From Anaerolineae bacterium (GTDB lineage: Bacteria > Chloroflexota > Anaerolineae > Aggregatilineales > J027): DNA of 64,000 bases. Every line of letters begins with the position of its first letter. Within the stretch, counting starts at the first letter, position 1. A program made the translations under genes and the position numbers. The stretch lies in assembly GCA_008933735.1 (NCBI GenBank), contig WBUL01000001.1:464057-528056 (forward strand), in the 5' to 3' direction. Of this stretch, positions 46,190-55,477 are shown piece after piece. The notes under the pieces were generated by a model, which was given only the letters and a program-made list of their open reading frames with translations, did not search any database and had not been told where the DNA came from.

Positions 46190-46552
46190 TCATCTTAAAA
46201 CTAGCGCGAGTACACAGAATAACGCTGCTACCACGAGAATCGTCAGCACAAAAATGACTCCCAACATCAAGGTACGTTGTTCTTTGACAGATCGTTTTCT
46301 GGACAGCGTTCTTAGTAATTTTCGGGCAGATTTGTTACTAGGGTTAATCTTTAAAGCGGTTTCCAGGTACTGCTGACGTTTGACAGGATCATCCACAACA
46401 GAAGCCATCCACACCCAGGCGCGGTCATTTTTTTTATCCTCGTCCAATACCTGCTTAAAAAACAGGCGGGCGGCATCATGGTTGCCCTGCTTAGCAGCAG
46501 TAATTCCCATCTGGAGTAAATTCTCAAGGTTGGGGTTGTCTGCATTGGACAT
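46190..46552 (-). CDS. Short TPR / C-terminal transmembrane paralogue
   Basis: 120 aa. It keeps the N-terminal TPR-like pair of its neighbours (LLQMGITAAKQGNHDAARLFFKQVL and AWVWMASVVDDPVKRQQYLETALKINPSN) and one C-terminal transmembrane helix (about 97-119), but has no propeller. It is complete rather than broken: it has its own AGGAGA site 8 nt before the ATG and a clean stop. It may partner with the larger paralogues through the TPR region. Confidence 0.75.
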   Translation of the reverse strand: MSNADNPNLENLLQMGITAAKQGNHDAARLFFKQVLDEDKKNDRAWVWMASVVDDPVKRQQYLETALKINPSNKSARKLLRTLSRKRSVKEQRTLMLGVIFVLTILVVAALFCVLALVLR

Positions 46553-46662
46553 GCACAACTCTCCTTAAATGTCCCGGTTCATTCATTATCGCCTTACGAT
46601 TGGATGTTGGCAAGCAGTCAAATGATACTACACTTAAGGCTACAACGTTGGGGATAAATATT

Positions 46663-47817
46663 ATGATTGCACAGCGCGTTCAATCTTTTGGCACAACCAT
46701 ATTTTCCGAAATCAATACCCTGGCGCAGCAGTACAACGCCGTTAATCTGGGACAGGGAGCACCAGACTTCGCCAGCCCGCCGCTGGTACTGGCCGCGCTG
46801 GAAAAAGCGCTTCATACGCCCCACCATCAGTACGCACCGGGTTGGGGTTATCCTCAACTTCAGGAAGCCGTCGCCGACCACGCGAAGCGCTTCTATAGCA
46901 TGAATGTTGACCCGACCAGAGAAGTGCTCATCACCGTCGGAGCAACCGAGGGAATTTTCTCAACCATGATGGGGCTGATAAACCCTGGTGATGAGGTCAT
47001 TGTATTTGAACCGTTTTACGACAGCTATGTACCGAGCATCACGATGGCGGGTGGCGTGCCGCGTTATATTCCCTTGCACCCCCCGGAATGGCAATTTGAC
47101 CGGGATGAACTCAAAAGTCTGTTCTCTGAACGAACCCGCGCCATTTTACTCAACACTCCCCATAATCCCACCGGAAAAATTTACACCCGTGATGAATTGG
47201 AATTTATCGCGGAATTATGCCAGAAGCACGATGTGATTGCCGTGACTGATGAAGTCTATGAGCACATCGTTTTCGACGGCTGCCAGCACATCCGCCTCGC
47301 CACCCTCCCCGGCATGGAGAAGCGCACGGTGACCATCAGCAGTCTCGGCAAAACATTTACCGTCACAGGCTGGAAAATTGGCTGGACAATCGGCACGAAT
47401 CCACTGGTAACTGGAATTTTCCGCGCACGGCAGTTTATCAGTTTCGCGGTCGCATCGGTCTTGCAATGGGCAGCCATTGAGATTCTGCAAGCACCGGATT
47501 CCTATTTTGTGGAGCTTCAGGAAATCTACTGGAAAAAACGTGATTACCTGTTCCACAGTTTGCAGGAAACACCATTAAAGCCGCTTCTCCCCCAGGGGGG
47601 CTACTTTATCATGACGGATACATCGGCGTTGAACCCTGAAAATGATCGGGCATTGGCAGAATATTTGATCAAAGAAATCGGGGTCGCATGTATTCCACCG
47701 TCCGCATTTTACAGCGATGCTCACCGATTCCTGGCTCGTCATCTGGCTCGGTTTAGCATTTGTAAAAAAGATGATACATTACACACGGCAGTTGAACGTC
47801 TGAAAGGTCTGAGATGA
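46663..47817 (+). CDS. PLP-dependent class I/II aminotransferase (KAT/YbdL-like)
   Basis: 384 aa fold-type I enzyme. NLGQGAPDFASPP at the start, HHQYAPGWGYPQLQEAVA, the NTPHNPTGKIYTRDEL stretch, the PLP lysine K230 in SSLGKTFTVTGWKIGW and a C-terminal arginine region (ARHLARFSICK) are all present. The SLGKTFTxTGWKIG form is typical of the kynurenine/methionine aminotransferase subgroup. The start at MIAQRVQSF is preferred over an upstream one that adds 21 residues. Its last codon overlaps the next gene by ATGA. The exact amino-acid substrate is not settled. Confidence 0.9.
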   Translation: MIAQRVQSFGTTIFSEINTLAQQYNAVNLGQGAPDFASPPLVLAALEKALHTPHHQYAPGWGYPQLQEAVADHAKRFYSMNVDPTREVLITVGATEGIFSTMMGLINPGDEVIVFEPFYDSYVPSITMAGGVPRYIPLHPPEWQFDRDELKSLFSERTRAILLNTPHNPTGKIYTRDELEFIAELCQKHDVIAVTDEVYEHIVFDGCQHIRLATLPGMEKRTVTISSLGKTFTVTGWKIGWTIGTNPLVTGIFRARQFISFAVASVLQWAAIEILQAPDSYFVELQEIYWKKRDYLFHSLQETPLKPLLPQGGYFIMTDTSALNPENDRALAEYLIKEIGVACIPPSAFYSDAHRFLARHLARFSICKKDDTLHTAVERLKGLR

Positions 47818-48749
47818 GTATTTATCTGGATGATGAACTTCCGAAAAATCAGGAAGAGAACGATTTTTTTGATAAACCCAAAACCGATGAGATTCCTTAT
47901 ACCCCACCTGAATACCCTTCTCACCGAACAAAGAAAAAAGGTGGTTGTTTCTTTACGACCCCGTTAGGCTGTGTAGTTGGGTTGGCCTTTGTTGGTTTCT
48001 CCTGCGTATGCATTATCCCGATCATCATTACCGTGGGGTGCGGTGCGCTGGCAACCGCCCTGTTTACCAACAGCGTGTCCCGTACCGGAAGCGAGGCCCT
48101 GGTGCTGGAGAATCCGACAACCGCACGGCTCGACCTGAGTGATTTTGGCTCATCCGCCATCAAGATTCAGGGCGCGGACGGCGACGAGATCACGCTGAAT
48201 TACGAACTTACCACCTATGGATTGCGAAAAAACGACGCCCAGGATTTGCTCGATAACATCAAGATTTCACTGGTTCGCCAGCCGGATAATCGGATCACGG
48301 TCAACGTAGAAAAATCGGGCAGTTTTGGTCTGAGCTTTCATGAGATTGATTTCACTCTGATTGTACCCCCTGAATTGGCCGAAGTAACGCTTCAACCAAC
48401 CTCAGATGTCATCATTGAAAATCTTGAGGCCGATTTTGTGATTGACAGCACATCCTTCCCGAATATCCGGATGACGAATGTATTGGGTCAGTTTGATGTG
48501 GACGCAGCAAGTGGGTCAATTACTTTTTCGGGCAGCTTCCGTTCCGGTTCATCCAACCGCTTTCAGACAAGTTCGGGCGACATTATGCTGACTCTGCTTG
48601 AACCAGTAAGCCTGACCTATACCGCCCAATCCAATACCGGATCAGTCGTCTGCCCGGATGCAGGCTGTACAGGCAGCTACGGAGACAGAACCTCTACCTT
48701 GCAAGTGACATCAGATTCAGGGGACATTAACATCCGATTATCACGATGA
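47814..48749 (+). CDS. Membrane protein with DUF4097-like beta-helix domain
   Basis: 311 aa. A charged N-terminus (1-40) is followed by a Cys/Gly-rich hydrophobic segment (about 46-80, GCVVGLAFVGFSCVCIIPII) and a C-terminal domain (about 90-310) of short repeating strands like those in DUF4097 putative adhesins: SSAIKIQGADGDEITLNYEL, SDVIIENLEADFVID, SGSITFSGSF, SGDINIRLSR. It is coupled by ATGA overlaps to the genes on both sides. A second protein of this kind lies at 60.9-61.8 kb. Confidence 0.7.
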   Translation: MSIYLDDELPKNQEENDFFDKPKTDEIPYTPPEYPSHRTKKKGGCFFTTPLGCVVGLAFVGFSCVCIIPIIITVGCGALATALFTNSVSRTGSEALVLENPTTARLDLSDFGSSAIKIQGADGDEITLNYELTTYGLRKNDAQDLLDNIKISLVRQPDNRITVNVEKSGSFGLSFHEIDFTLIVPPELAEVTLQPTSDVIIENLEADFVIDSTSFPNIRMTNVLGQFDVDAASGSITFSGSFRSGSSNRFQTSSGDIMLTLLEPVSLTYTAQSNTGSVVCPDAGCTGSYGDRTSTLQVTSDSGDINIRLSR

Positions 48750-49948
48750 ACATCCCTGTTTTTGTTGACTTAACCCCCGAAGAGCAGTTTGCCCTGCTAG
48801 GGGCGGCTCAAATCAGGCATTTGCCAGCCGGGGAGGTGCTGTTTTACGAAGGCGATTCTCCCGACACCTTGTATCTGCTCAAAGCAGGCCGCTGCCAGAC
48901 AGCCCGTGGCGAAATTCACCCGGAGATGCTGATAGACCCGGTTGCGACGTTAGGTGGTCTGCCGCATTCGGTCAAGGTAACAGCGGCAGAAAGCAGCGAA
49001 CTTTACTGCTGGCCTATGGAAAGGTTACAGCAGTCAGCGGCGTTTAACGCGGCAGCCCGGCGCTATCTGGCAAGACAGCTTCAACAAACCAGCGCCCGTC
49101 TTTCTCAGTTAACCGCGCCCATCCATTATATTCCTAACAGCGCTGCCCTTTTCCCCGGCCCATTTCTGTTTGAAGATGCCACGATGCTTTTTGCTTTTTG
49201 TGAAGCCAACCCCGATTCTGTCCAGAACTGTTTGCCTGAGGGGTTAACAGTGCTTCAGCGTCCCGGCAAAAAACAGGCGCCGGTGCTGCTGGCACTGGCG
49301 GATTTCCCCAGCGCTTACCCACAGCATCTCCCGACGGCAAGATTTGCTTACACGGAGACCACCTATTTTATTCCCGTCCGGCATGGCACAACTTTTGGCT
49401 TCTACGTGCCTAATATTTATTCCTCTGCCTATGAGCCCATTTTGCTGGGACGGGAGATTTACGGTTTTCCTAAGCGCTTGGGAGAAACCGTCTTTGGCGT
49501 CAATGAAGTTTCACTCACTGTAGATGGGGAAAAATACCTGCATTTGAAATGGCAGGGGGCAGAAAGCGAAAGCGAAAGCCGGTTGGTGCGTGCCTTGATA
49601 GATTGGTTGGGGTTGGAAGGTCGGCTGGCATCGGCAGCGTTTAAGGCGGGGGAGATTTTGCGAAGGGCCAGCCGCTTGCCTGGGTATCGCCGCGTGAACG
49701 TATTCAACCACAGACGCTTTCTCGCCGCCGACAGTGCCCATCACAATCCGACCTATGCAATTAATGAACTGACTCAGGCGGCCTTTGGCGTGCTAAAGTG
49801 GTATCAAATTAACCGACTCAACGTGCCATCACTACAGATTTTAGGCGGTGCATTCCCAAACCTCACCCTGCGTGAAGGTTACCGCACCAAACTTGATATG
49901 CGGTTGAGTACTGCTCGTGTCGTGCGAAATTACGTTGCCCGGTCGTAA
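48746..49948 (+). CDS. cNMP-binding domain fused to acetoacetate decarboxylase-like domain
   Basis: 400 aa. Residues about 1-110 look like a Crp-type cyclic-nucleotide-binding beta barrel (LTPEEQFALLGAAQIRHLPAGEVLFYEGDSPDTLYLLKAGR), without a helix-turn-helix. Residues about 160-385 match the acetoacetate decarboxylase family: YFIPVRHGTTFGFYVPNIYSSAYEPILLGREIYGFPKRLGE, residues about 205-245. K243 aligns with the Schiff-base lysine of the YPKK/FPKK motif; the neighbouring Lys is Arg here. The two parts sit in one uninterrupted frame. This suggests an ADC-like activity controlled by ligand binding, or a non-enzymatic sensor. Confidence 0.7.
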   Translation: MNIPVFVDLTPEEQFALLGAAQIRHLPAGEVLFYEGDSPDTLYLLKAGRCQTARGEIHPEMLIDPVATLGGLPHSVKVTAAESSELYCWPMERLQQSAAFNAAARRYLARQLQQTSARLSQLTAPIHYIPNSAALFPGPFLFEDATMLFAFCEANPDSVQNCLPEGLTVLQRPGKKQAPVLLALADFPSAYPQHLPTARFAYTETTYFIPVRHGTTFGFYVPNIYSSAYEPILLGREIYGFPKRLGETVFGVNEVSLTVDGEKYLHLKWQGAESESESRLVRALIDWLGLEGRLASAAFKAGEILRRASRLPGYRRVNVFNHRRFLAADSAHHNPTYAINELTQAAFGVLKWYQINRLNVPSLQILGGAFPNLTLREGYRTKLDMRLSTARVVRNYVARS

Positions 49949-49957
49949 TATAATTGC

Positions 49958-49966
49958 TGGTATAAT
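49958..49966 (+). promoter_or_regulatory. Extended -10 promoter candidate of the rluB-like run
   Basis: TGG-TATAAT is an extended -10 element 33 nt before the ATG at 49999. A good -35 at the usual distance is not visible. It lies in the short gap before five coupled genes. Confidence 0.45.
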
Positions 49967-49998
49967 TCGGCTAACTAATACGTGAGTACCCGGACAAG

Positions 49999-50760
49999 AT
50001 GGAAGAACGTTTACAGAAATTAATCGCCCATGCGGGGATCGCTTCCCGGCGTGCGGCAGAAGAATTGATTGCCAACGGCCTGGTCACCATCAATGGCAAA
50101 GTGGCCTCGGTGGGTGACAAAGCTGACCCGACGAAGGATGAAATCCGTGTGGAGGGTCGCCGTCTGAAGTTGGAGAAAAAGCTGCGTTACATCGCGTTGT
50201 ATAAAAAACGAGGTGTGGTCAGCAGCACAGTCTCGCAAGGGGATAGACAAACTGTTGTCGAGATCGTGAATACAGATGAGCGGTTGTATCCGGTAGGGCG
50301 ACTTGATATTGACAGCGAAGGACTTGTCCTCCTCACCAATGATGGCGAGCTCACCCACAAAATCACCCACCCGCGCTATGGGCTGGAAAAAACCTACAAG
50401 GTGCAGGTGAGCGGCAAGCCATCTTGGGAAACACTGGAAAAATGGCGCAGCGGGATTGTTCTGGAAGGTGAGCGCACTGCTCCGGCAAAAATTCGTGTGC
50501 TGGAAGAAGACAGAGGTACGACCTGGCTGCGCGTGGTCATGCACGAAGGCAAAAAACGACAGATCCGCCGCGTCGCGGAGGCACTGGGACATCCGGTACT
50601 GCGTCTGATCCGCACGCATATCGGCCCGATAGAAGTCGGCAGACTCAAACCGGGACAATACCGCGAATTGACACGAGGCGAAATTGAAACGCTGAAAGCG
50701 GCTGTGTCACCGAAGTCGCTCAAACGAATCCCTAAACCCAGAAAAAAAGGCGGAGACTAA
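49999..50760 (+). CDS. 23S rRNA pseudouridine synthase, RsuA/RluB family
   Basis: 253 aa. An N-terminal S4 RNA-binding domain (RLQKLIAHAGIASRRAAEELI, 1-60) is followed by the RsuA-type catalytic domain with D103 in GRLDIDSEGLVLLTNDG and the closing HEGKKRQIRRVAEALGHPVLRL. RluB (2605), RluE and RluF-type enzymes cannot be told apart with certainty; the length and S4 domain favour RluB. It lies 3 nt before the LLM gene. Confidence 0.92.
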   Translation: MEERLQKLIAHAGIASRRAAEELIANGLVTINGKVASVGDKADPTKDEIRVEGRRLKLEKKLRYIALYKKRGVVSSTVSQGDRQTVVEIVNTDERLYPVGRLDIDSEGLVLLTNDGELTHKITHPRYGLEKTYKVQVSGKPSWETLEKWRSGIVLEGERTAPAKIRVLEEDRGTTWLRVVMHEGKKRQIRRVAEALGHPVLRLIRTHIGPIEVGRLKPGQYRELTRGEIETLKAAVSPKSLKRIPKPRKKGGD

Positions 50761-50763
50761 CCA

Positions 50764-51789
50764 ATGCGTCTGGGCATAATGACTGGATATTCAGGGGCAA
50801 GGATTGATCTGCCACTTGATATGATTCAAGAAGCGGATCGCCTTGGCTACTACGCGGTATGGACAGCCGAGGCCTACGGGTCAGATGCTGTGTCGCCCTT
50901 GGCATGGATTGGCGCACAAACTAAACAAATTCATCTCGGCACGGCGATCATGCAGATGCCCGCCCGCACCCCGGCGATGACCGCTATGACCGCCATCACG
51001 CTTGACCAGCTTTCCGGTGGGCGTTTCCTGCTTGGTCTGGGACTATCTGGGCCTCAGGTGGTTGAAGGCTGGCATGGCGAAGCCTATGGCAAACCTCTGA
51101 AGAAAACCCGTGAATACGTTGATATTGTGCGGAAAATTGTTGAGCGGAAGGAGCCTGTCGTTTATGATGGGGAATATTATCAAATCCCCTATCATGGTGA
51201 AGACGCGACCGGACTTGGCAAACCCCTCAAAAGTATCATTCATGGCCGGGCAGAGATGCCAATTTATCTGGCGGCAATCGGTCCAAAAAATGTTGAACTG
51301 GCCGCGGAAATCGCCGATGGCTGGCTGCCGATGTTTTTCTCGCCCCGTGCTTACCAGGAAGTTTTCGCGGCGCCAGTCGAGGCTGGGTTGAAAAAGGCGG
51401 GCAAAACCATTGACCAATTTGACATCGCGCCCATGGTTCATGTCGCTATGGGTGACGATTTAGAGATTTGTTACAACATGGTGCGGCCTTTTGTGGCGCT
51501 CTATGTTGGTGGAATGGGGGCGCAAGGTAAAAATTTCTACTATGATTTGATGTGCCGCTATGGGTACAAAGAAGAAGCCGATGCAATACAGAAATTCTAC
51601 CTATCCGGGCAAAAAGCTGAGGCGATGAGTGTTGTCCCGGATTCTCTCATTGATGAGGTCGCGTTGTGCGGCTCAAAAGCGCGTATCAAAGATCAGCTTG
51701 AAATGTGGAAAGAAGTTCCACTTACGACGCTTAATCTGGCTACGATGGATATTGACACAACACGGGCAATCGCTGAACTGGTGCTATGA
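50764..51789 (+). CDS. LLM-class F420-dependent oxidoreductase
   Basis: 341 aa luciferase-like TIM barrel. [11 protein letters not shown] at the start, [35 protein letters not shown] and [25 protein letters not shown] are typical of the F420-using subgroup. F420 use is inferred from the subgroup; F420 biosynthesis genes are not in the window. Its stop overlaps the NUDIX gene start as ATGA. Confidence 0.9.
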   Translation: MRLGIMTGYSGARIDLPLDMIQEADRLGYYAVWTAEAYGSDAVSPLAWIGAQTKQIHLGTAIMQMPARTPAMTAMTAITLDQLSGGRFLLGLGLSGPQVVEGWHGEAYGKPLKKTREYVDIVRKIVERKEPVVYDGEYYQIPYHGEDATGLGKPLKSIIHGRAEMPIYLAAIGPKNVELAAEIADGWLPMFFSPRAYQEVFAAPVEAGLKKAGKTIDQFDIAPMVHVAMGDDLEICYNMVRPFVALYVGGMGAQGKNFYYDLMCRYGYKEEADAIQKFYLSGQKAEAMSVVPDSLIDEVALCGSKARIKDQLEMWKEVPLTTLNLATMDIDTTRAIAELVL

Positions 51790-52247
51790 AAATAATTACC
51801 AGTGAAAAAATTGATGGAACCCCTATCGAGATTTCTTCTGAGGTAGTCCGGTGGCGTCCGACCGCACACGCTGTCCTTTTGAATGAACAGCGGCATATTC
51901 TGGTGCTGGACAACCTGTGGACAGGCAAACTTGATCTTCCGGGCGGCGGCATCGAAATCTGGGAAACTATTCCTGAGGCACTTGTCCGCGAAGTCTGGGA
52001 AGAAACGGGGCTGAACATCAAGATTGGCGAACTGCTGGATATTGAAGACCGTTTTTTCTCCTCTCCGCACGGGAATCATTACCACAGCCTGAAAATCTTT
52101 TTCCGCGCCAAAATTGTCGGCGGTATACTACGCCCCACAATTTTAGAGGATGAGCCAAGCGTGAATCCGCATTGGGTTGACCCGCGCCAGCTTTCAGAGA
52201 CAGATTTCCAAGTCGGTTGGCAGGCCATTCAAAAAGCCTATGGCTAA
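51786..52247 (+). CDS. NUDIX hydrolase
   Basis: 153 aa. The Nudix box GX5EX7REUXEEXGU is complete: [23 protein letters not shown] (about residues 57-79). Such enzymes hydrolyse nucleoside diphosphates linked to another moiety; the substrate cannot be read here. It overlaps the LLM gene by 4 nt and the hydrolase gene by 8 nt. Confidence 0.93.
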   Translation: MKIITSEKIDGTPIEISSEVVRWRPTAHAVLLNEQRHILVLDNLWTGKLDLPGGGIEIWETIPEALVREVWEETGLNIKIGELLDIEDRFFSSPHGNHYHSLKIFFRAKIVGGILRPTILEDEPSVNPHWVDPRQLSETDFQVGWQAIQKAYG

Positions 52248-53136
52248 ACGCATTCGACGGTTGATCATTTTTACCTTGATGGTGATTGCCATCACCATTG
52301 TTTTTCTGTTCCCGATAGGCTTTGCCTACTTCTACATTAATGCGCTGGTCAATCACGGATGTGACAATCGTCCTGAACCTTTGAGCAGTCGCCTGACTCA
52401 CCCCGCTGGACTTCAGAAATTCACTTTTTCGCCGCAGGAAGGCATAACATTGGACGCATGGTACGCTCCCGGTACAAATGGTGCAGGAGTCATCGTGTTA
52501 CCCGGCGCATGGGGCGGAGCGGATACGATGTACCAGGAGATGGAATTTTTACACGAAGCCGGATACAGCGTGATGACCTACGACACCCGTTCCTGTGCCG
52601 ATCCACCCCAGCAAACTTCCCTGGGTTACACAGAAATTAGCGACTTAAAAGCCGCTCTGGACATTTTCAGCCAGTACCCTGGAGTCGGGGACATTGGGGT
52701 ATTTGGGCATTCGATGGGCGGGGCAACCGCACTTATGACGGCGGCAGAAGATAACCGTATTAAAGCTGTTGTTGCGACAGGGAATTACGCCGATTTAGCC
52801 GACCAGGTACGCCGCGATGATTCTCAACGTGCCTGGTGGGAGCAGTACACCCGCGACTGGATCGTTCGTATGTATGGCTGGAAAACAGGTGTGGACATGG
52901 ATAAAGCCAGCCCATTGAAAATAATCGGCAATATCAGCCCGCGAGCAGTCTATTTGATGCATGGCAGCAAAGAAATCGGCGATTCGCGCGGTGATGAGCA
53001 GTTCGAGGCGGCGGGCGAACCGAAGCAGTTCTGGCTGGTCGAAGGTGCCGGACATGGCGATTATCCATCTGTTGATTTTGAACATTACAAAAACAGCACT
53101 ATTGAGTTTTTTAATCAATACCTGCTCAACTCATGA
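52240..53136 (+). CDS. Membrane-anchored alpha/beta hydrolase
   Basis: 298 aa. A basic start (MAKRIRR) and a transmembrane helix (about 8-32) precede an alpha/beta hydrolase domain with VIVLPGAWGGADT (about 80), MTYDTRS, the nucleophile elbow GHSMGG (S158), a likely acid near MHGSKEIGDSR and the histidine in GAGHGDY. The start at 52240 is chosen because it overlaps the NUDIX stop and because the longer reading adds no family sequence. Its stop overlaps rsmG as ATGA. Substrate unknown. Confidence 0.85.
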   Translation: MAKRIRRLIIFTLMVIAITIVFLFPIGFAYFYINALVNHGCDNRPEPLSSRLTHPAGLQKFTFSPQEGITLDAWYAPGTNGAGVIVLPGAWGGADTMYQEMEFLHEAGYSVMTYDTRSCADPPQQTSLGYTEISDLKAALDIFSQYPGVGDIGVFGHSMGGATALMTAAEDNRIKAVVATGNYADLADQVRRDDSQRAWWEQYTRDWIVRMYGWKTGVDMDKASPLKIIGNISPRAVYLMHGSKEIGDSRGDEQFEAAGEPKQFWLVEGAGHGDYPSVDFEHYKNSTIEFFNQYLLNS

Positions 53137-53918
53137 ACGAACTTGCCAGAACCCATTTTAATCTCGAAATCCCGGTTGAAGCCGCTGCCCATTTTGAAAC
53201 CTACGCTGCGCTGATGACCGAGTGGAATGAGCGCATCAATCTGACCAACATCACCAAACGCGAAGACATCCGCATCAAACACTTTCTGGATGCGCTGTCA
53301 GTCCTGACACTGCCAAATCTACCGGCGAAAGCTATGGTGCTCGATGTGGGAACAGGCGCGGGTGTGCCCGGCCTGCCGGTGAAAATCGCCCGGCCTGACT
53401 GGTCTGTAACCTTGATGGACGCAACGCGCAAGAAAATTGACTTTTTAAACCTGGTGATCGGAACCCTCATGCTGCCGGAAGTACAGGCCGTGCAAATGCG
53501 TGCAGAAGAAGCCGGCCAGAACGTTCATCATCGTGAAACATACGATCTTGTGCTGGCACGAAGTGTAGCTCGGATGCCCACGCTGGCGGAGTACCTGCTG
53601 CCCTTGTGTAAAATGGGTGGGCTGTGCATTGCCATGAAGGGAGAAACGGTCAACACCGAACTGAACGATGCAAAATTTGCGCTTCAAACACTCGGAGGCG
53701 AATTGGAAAGCGTGCGCGAAGTCCATCTGCCCAACGTGGAACATACGCATTATCTCGCCTGTATCCGCAAAGTCCGCAGAACCCCGCGCAAATATCCCCG
53801 ACGCACCGGTCTGCCAAGCAAAACTCCCCTCACATCACATCTAAAATCCATCTCTAATGCCAATTCCAACCAAGCTGAGGGTGGCAAACAGGATGCAGTA
53901 GGCGGCGAAAACATATAA
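53133..53918 (+). CDS. rsmG: 16S rRNA (guanine-N7)-methyltransferase RsmG
   Basis: 261 aa. The RsmG fold is clear: LMTEWNERINLTNIT (about 28-42), a SAM-binding VLDVGTGAGVPGLPVKI, DATRKKIDFL and LARSVARMPTLAEYLLPL. It methylates G527 of 16S rRNA. The family normally ends near YPRRTGLPSKTPL; here about 28 further residues of unrelated, Asn/Gly-rich sequence follow. These overlap the end of the convergent uppP gene by 78 bp, so the tail may be run-on sequence. Confidence 0.93.
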   Translation: MNELARTHFNLEIPVEAAAHFETYAALMTEWNERINLTNITKREDIRIKHFLDALSVLTLPNLPAKAMVLDVGTGAGVPGLPVKIARPDWSVTLMDATRKKIDFLNLVIGTLMLPEVQAVQMRAEEAGQNVHHRETYDLVLARSVARMPTLAEYLLPLCKMGGLCIAMKGETVNTELNDAKFALQTLGGELESVREVHLPNVEHTHYLACIRKVRRTPRKYPRRTGLPSKTPLTSHLKSISNANSNQAEGGKQDAVGGENI

Positions 53919-54668
53919 TTTTTGCCGCCGTACAAAATTCAGCAAAAAGGCGATAGCAGCATAGCCAACCACTACAGAGCTGATAAAACCCACGGCGAGC
54001 ACTCCTCCATCCAGTTTGACTTGCTCACCCATCAGTACATCCAACAACTGCTTAACGCCGGCTCCCAGGATAATAGGAGTTGCCATCAAAAAGCTGAAGC
54101 GGGCCGCGCTTTCACGATTTAGGGAGCGCACCAACCCCGCCGAAATGGTGCTGCCTGAGCGTGACACCCCGGGGATAATGGCAACTGCCTGAGCAATCCC
54201 AATGAAAACGGAATCCCAGAGAGTCATATCCTGCATGGTTTTATTTCCCGGCGCAGCACCCGTGTACCATTCGCTCCCTATCAAAAGCGTCGCCGTAATA
54301 TAGAGCGTGATGGCGGTAAAAGAGGGGTCGGAAAGCTCGTTTTCAAAATAGGGTTCGAGCAAAACTCCCCCTATAACCCCTGGAATAGTTGAAATGAAAA
54401 TCAGAAATAGAACTTTTTCATCGGCAGATTGAATAGCACGATGGCGTAAAATTTGAAACCCCGCTTGAATAAGGTGCATCCAGTCATCCCAGAAATAGGA
54501 TATCAGTGCAGCGGTAGTGCCAAGATGAACGGTAACTTCAAACAATAAAGGTGGGCGTTCCCAACCCAGTCACCAGGGGACAAGCACCAGATGTGCCGAA
54601 CTGGAAATGGGCAGAAATTCTGTAAATCCCTGCAAAATACCGAGTACCAACGCCTCAACAAGGCTCAT
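53841..54668 (-). pseudogene. uppP: Undecaprenyl-diphosphatase gene interrupted by in-frame UGA
   Basis: From the ATG at 54668, with AAGGA 7 nt upstream, the frame reads [20 protein letters not shown] and [12 protein letters not shown], then TGA at 54572-54570, then LGWERPPLLFEVTVHLGTTA and on to a normal UppP C-terminus at 53841. The family usually has PWWLGW or PWLLGW here, so TGG to TGA is the simplest reading. All other motifs are intact, including the PGVSRSGST box (about residue 170). UppP recycles undecaprenyl pyrophosphate for wall synthesis. A sequencing error, a nonsense mutation or UGA read-through are all possible. Its 3' end overlaps rsmG. Confidence 0.85.
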
Positions 54669-54690
54669 GGCAGATTCCTTCACCGCTGCG

Positions 54691-54720
54691 AAAAAAAACA
54701 AGCCGCTTGGTGCGACTTGT
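54691..54720 (-). terminator. Rho-independent terminator after tRNA-Ala
   Basis: On the minus strand ACAAGTCGC and GCGGCTTGT pair over 9 bp (one wobble) with an ACCAA loop, followed by eight T. It lies 6 nt after the tRNA-Ala 3' end and separates the tRNA from uppP. Confidence 0.85.
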
Positions 54721-54725
54721 TTTAG

Positions 54726-54798
<73 letters not shown>

Positions 54799-54853
54799 GT
54801 TCCTGAATTGGCAGCATTGTAGCAGTGTAATTTGGTGACTGTCAAGAGACTTT

Positions 54854-55477
54854 CTACAGCCCCTCCGCCTTGCGAGCATACTCGATAGCCTTGACGGTTG
54901 CGCTCAATTCCTGTCGTCGCGCAGACACCAGCGCGTTCACCATTTGGGTCTGCATCGTGAGCACATTCGTCAAGCTATCGATTTTGCGGTGCAGGTCAGC
55001 AATTTCCAATTCATTCTTCAGGTTCACATGGAAATCATTCTGGGCAACCGCCCGATCTTTTTCCGACTGGCGATTCTGCGCCATCAAAATCACCGGGGCC
55101 TGTAAACCTGCCAGGGTGCTGAGGATCAGATTCAGCAAAATAAACGGATATGGGTCAAGGCTGTGGCTGCCACTAATGAGATTAAAAACGATCCATATTG
55201 CCATCAGAAAAATAAACGACAGAATAAACCGCCAGCTACCCGCAAAAGCCGCTAACTGATCAGCAACACGATTTCCAAAGGTTGCATGTTCGTCAATCTC
55301 TTCATACACATCGTCCGTCACCGTATGTGGGCGAAGATCACGAATGAGTTCTTGTGCTTCCGGGCTGAGCAGGTTATCAAGGGCCTCAATCTCGTTAATG
55401 AGGGCCTCAATGCGATCATCGGCCTCGTCCTGCGGCGCAACAGCAACCAGACGATCCAGCAGCAAATCGTTGTACAT
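54854..55477 (-). CDS. DUF1003 membrane protein
   Basis: 207 aa. A charged N-terminal region (1-75) precedes two transmembrane helices (about 90-107 and 120-140; WRFILSFIFLMAIWIVFNL and PFILLNLILSTLAGLQAPVILM). The diagnostic DUF1003 segment QNRQSEKDRAVAQNDFHVNLKNELEI follows, then a coiled-coil end (about 165-200). Function of the family is not established. The gene is on the same strand as the tRNA. Confidence 0.9.
   Translation of the reverse strand: MYNDLLLDRLVAVAPQDEADDRIEALINEIEALDNLLSPEAQELIRDLRPHTVTDDVYEEIDEHATFGNRVADQLAAFAGSWRFILSFIFLMAIWIVFNLISGSHSLDPYPFILLNLILSTLAGLQAPVILMAQNRQSEKDRAVAQNDFHVNLKNELEIADLHRKIDSLTNVLTMQTQMVNALVSARRQELSATVKAIEYARKAEGL

Noticed and set aside
53841..54668. 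Genome-wide reassignment of UGA to tryptophan
   Set aside because: Many genes here end in TGA, including numerous ATGA overlaps, and long genes such as clpC and cheA contain no in-frame TGA.
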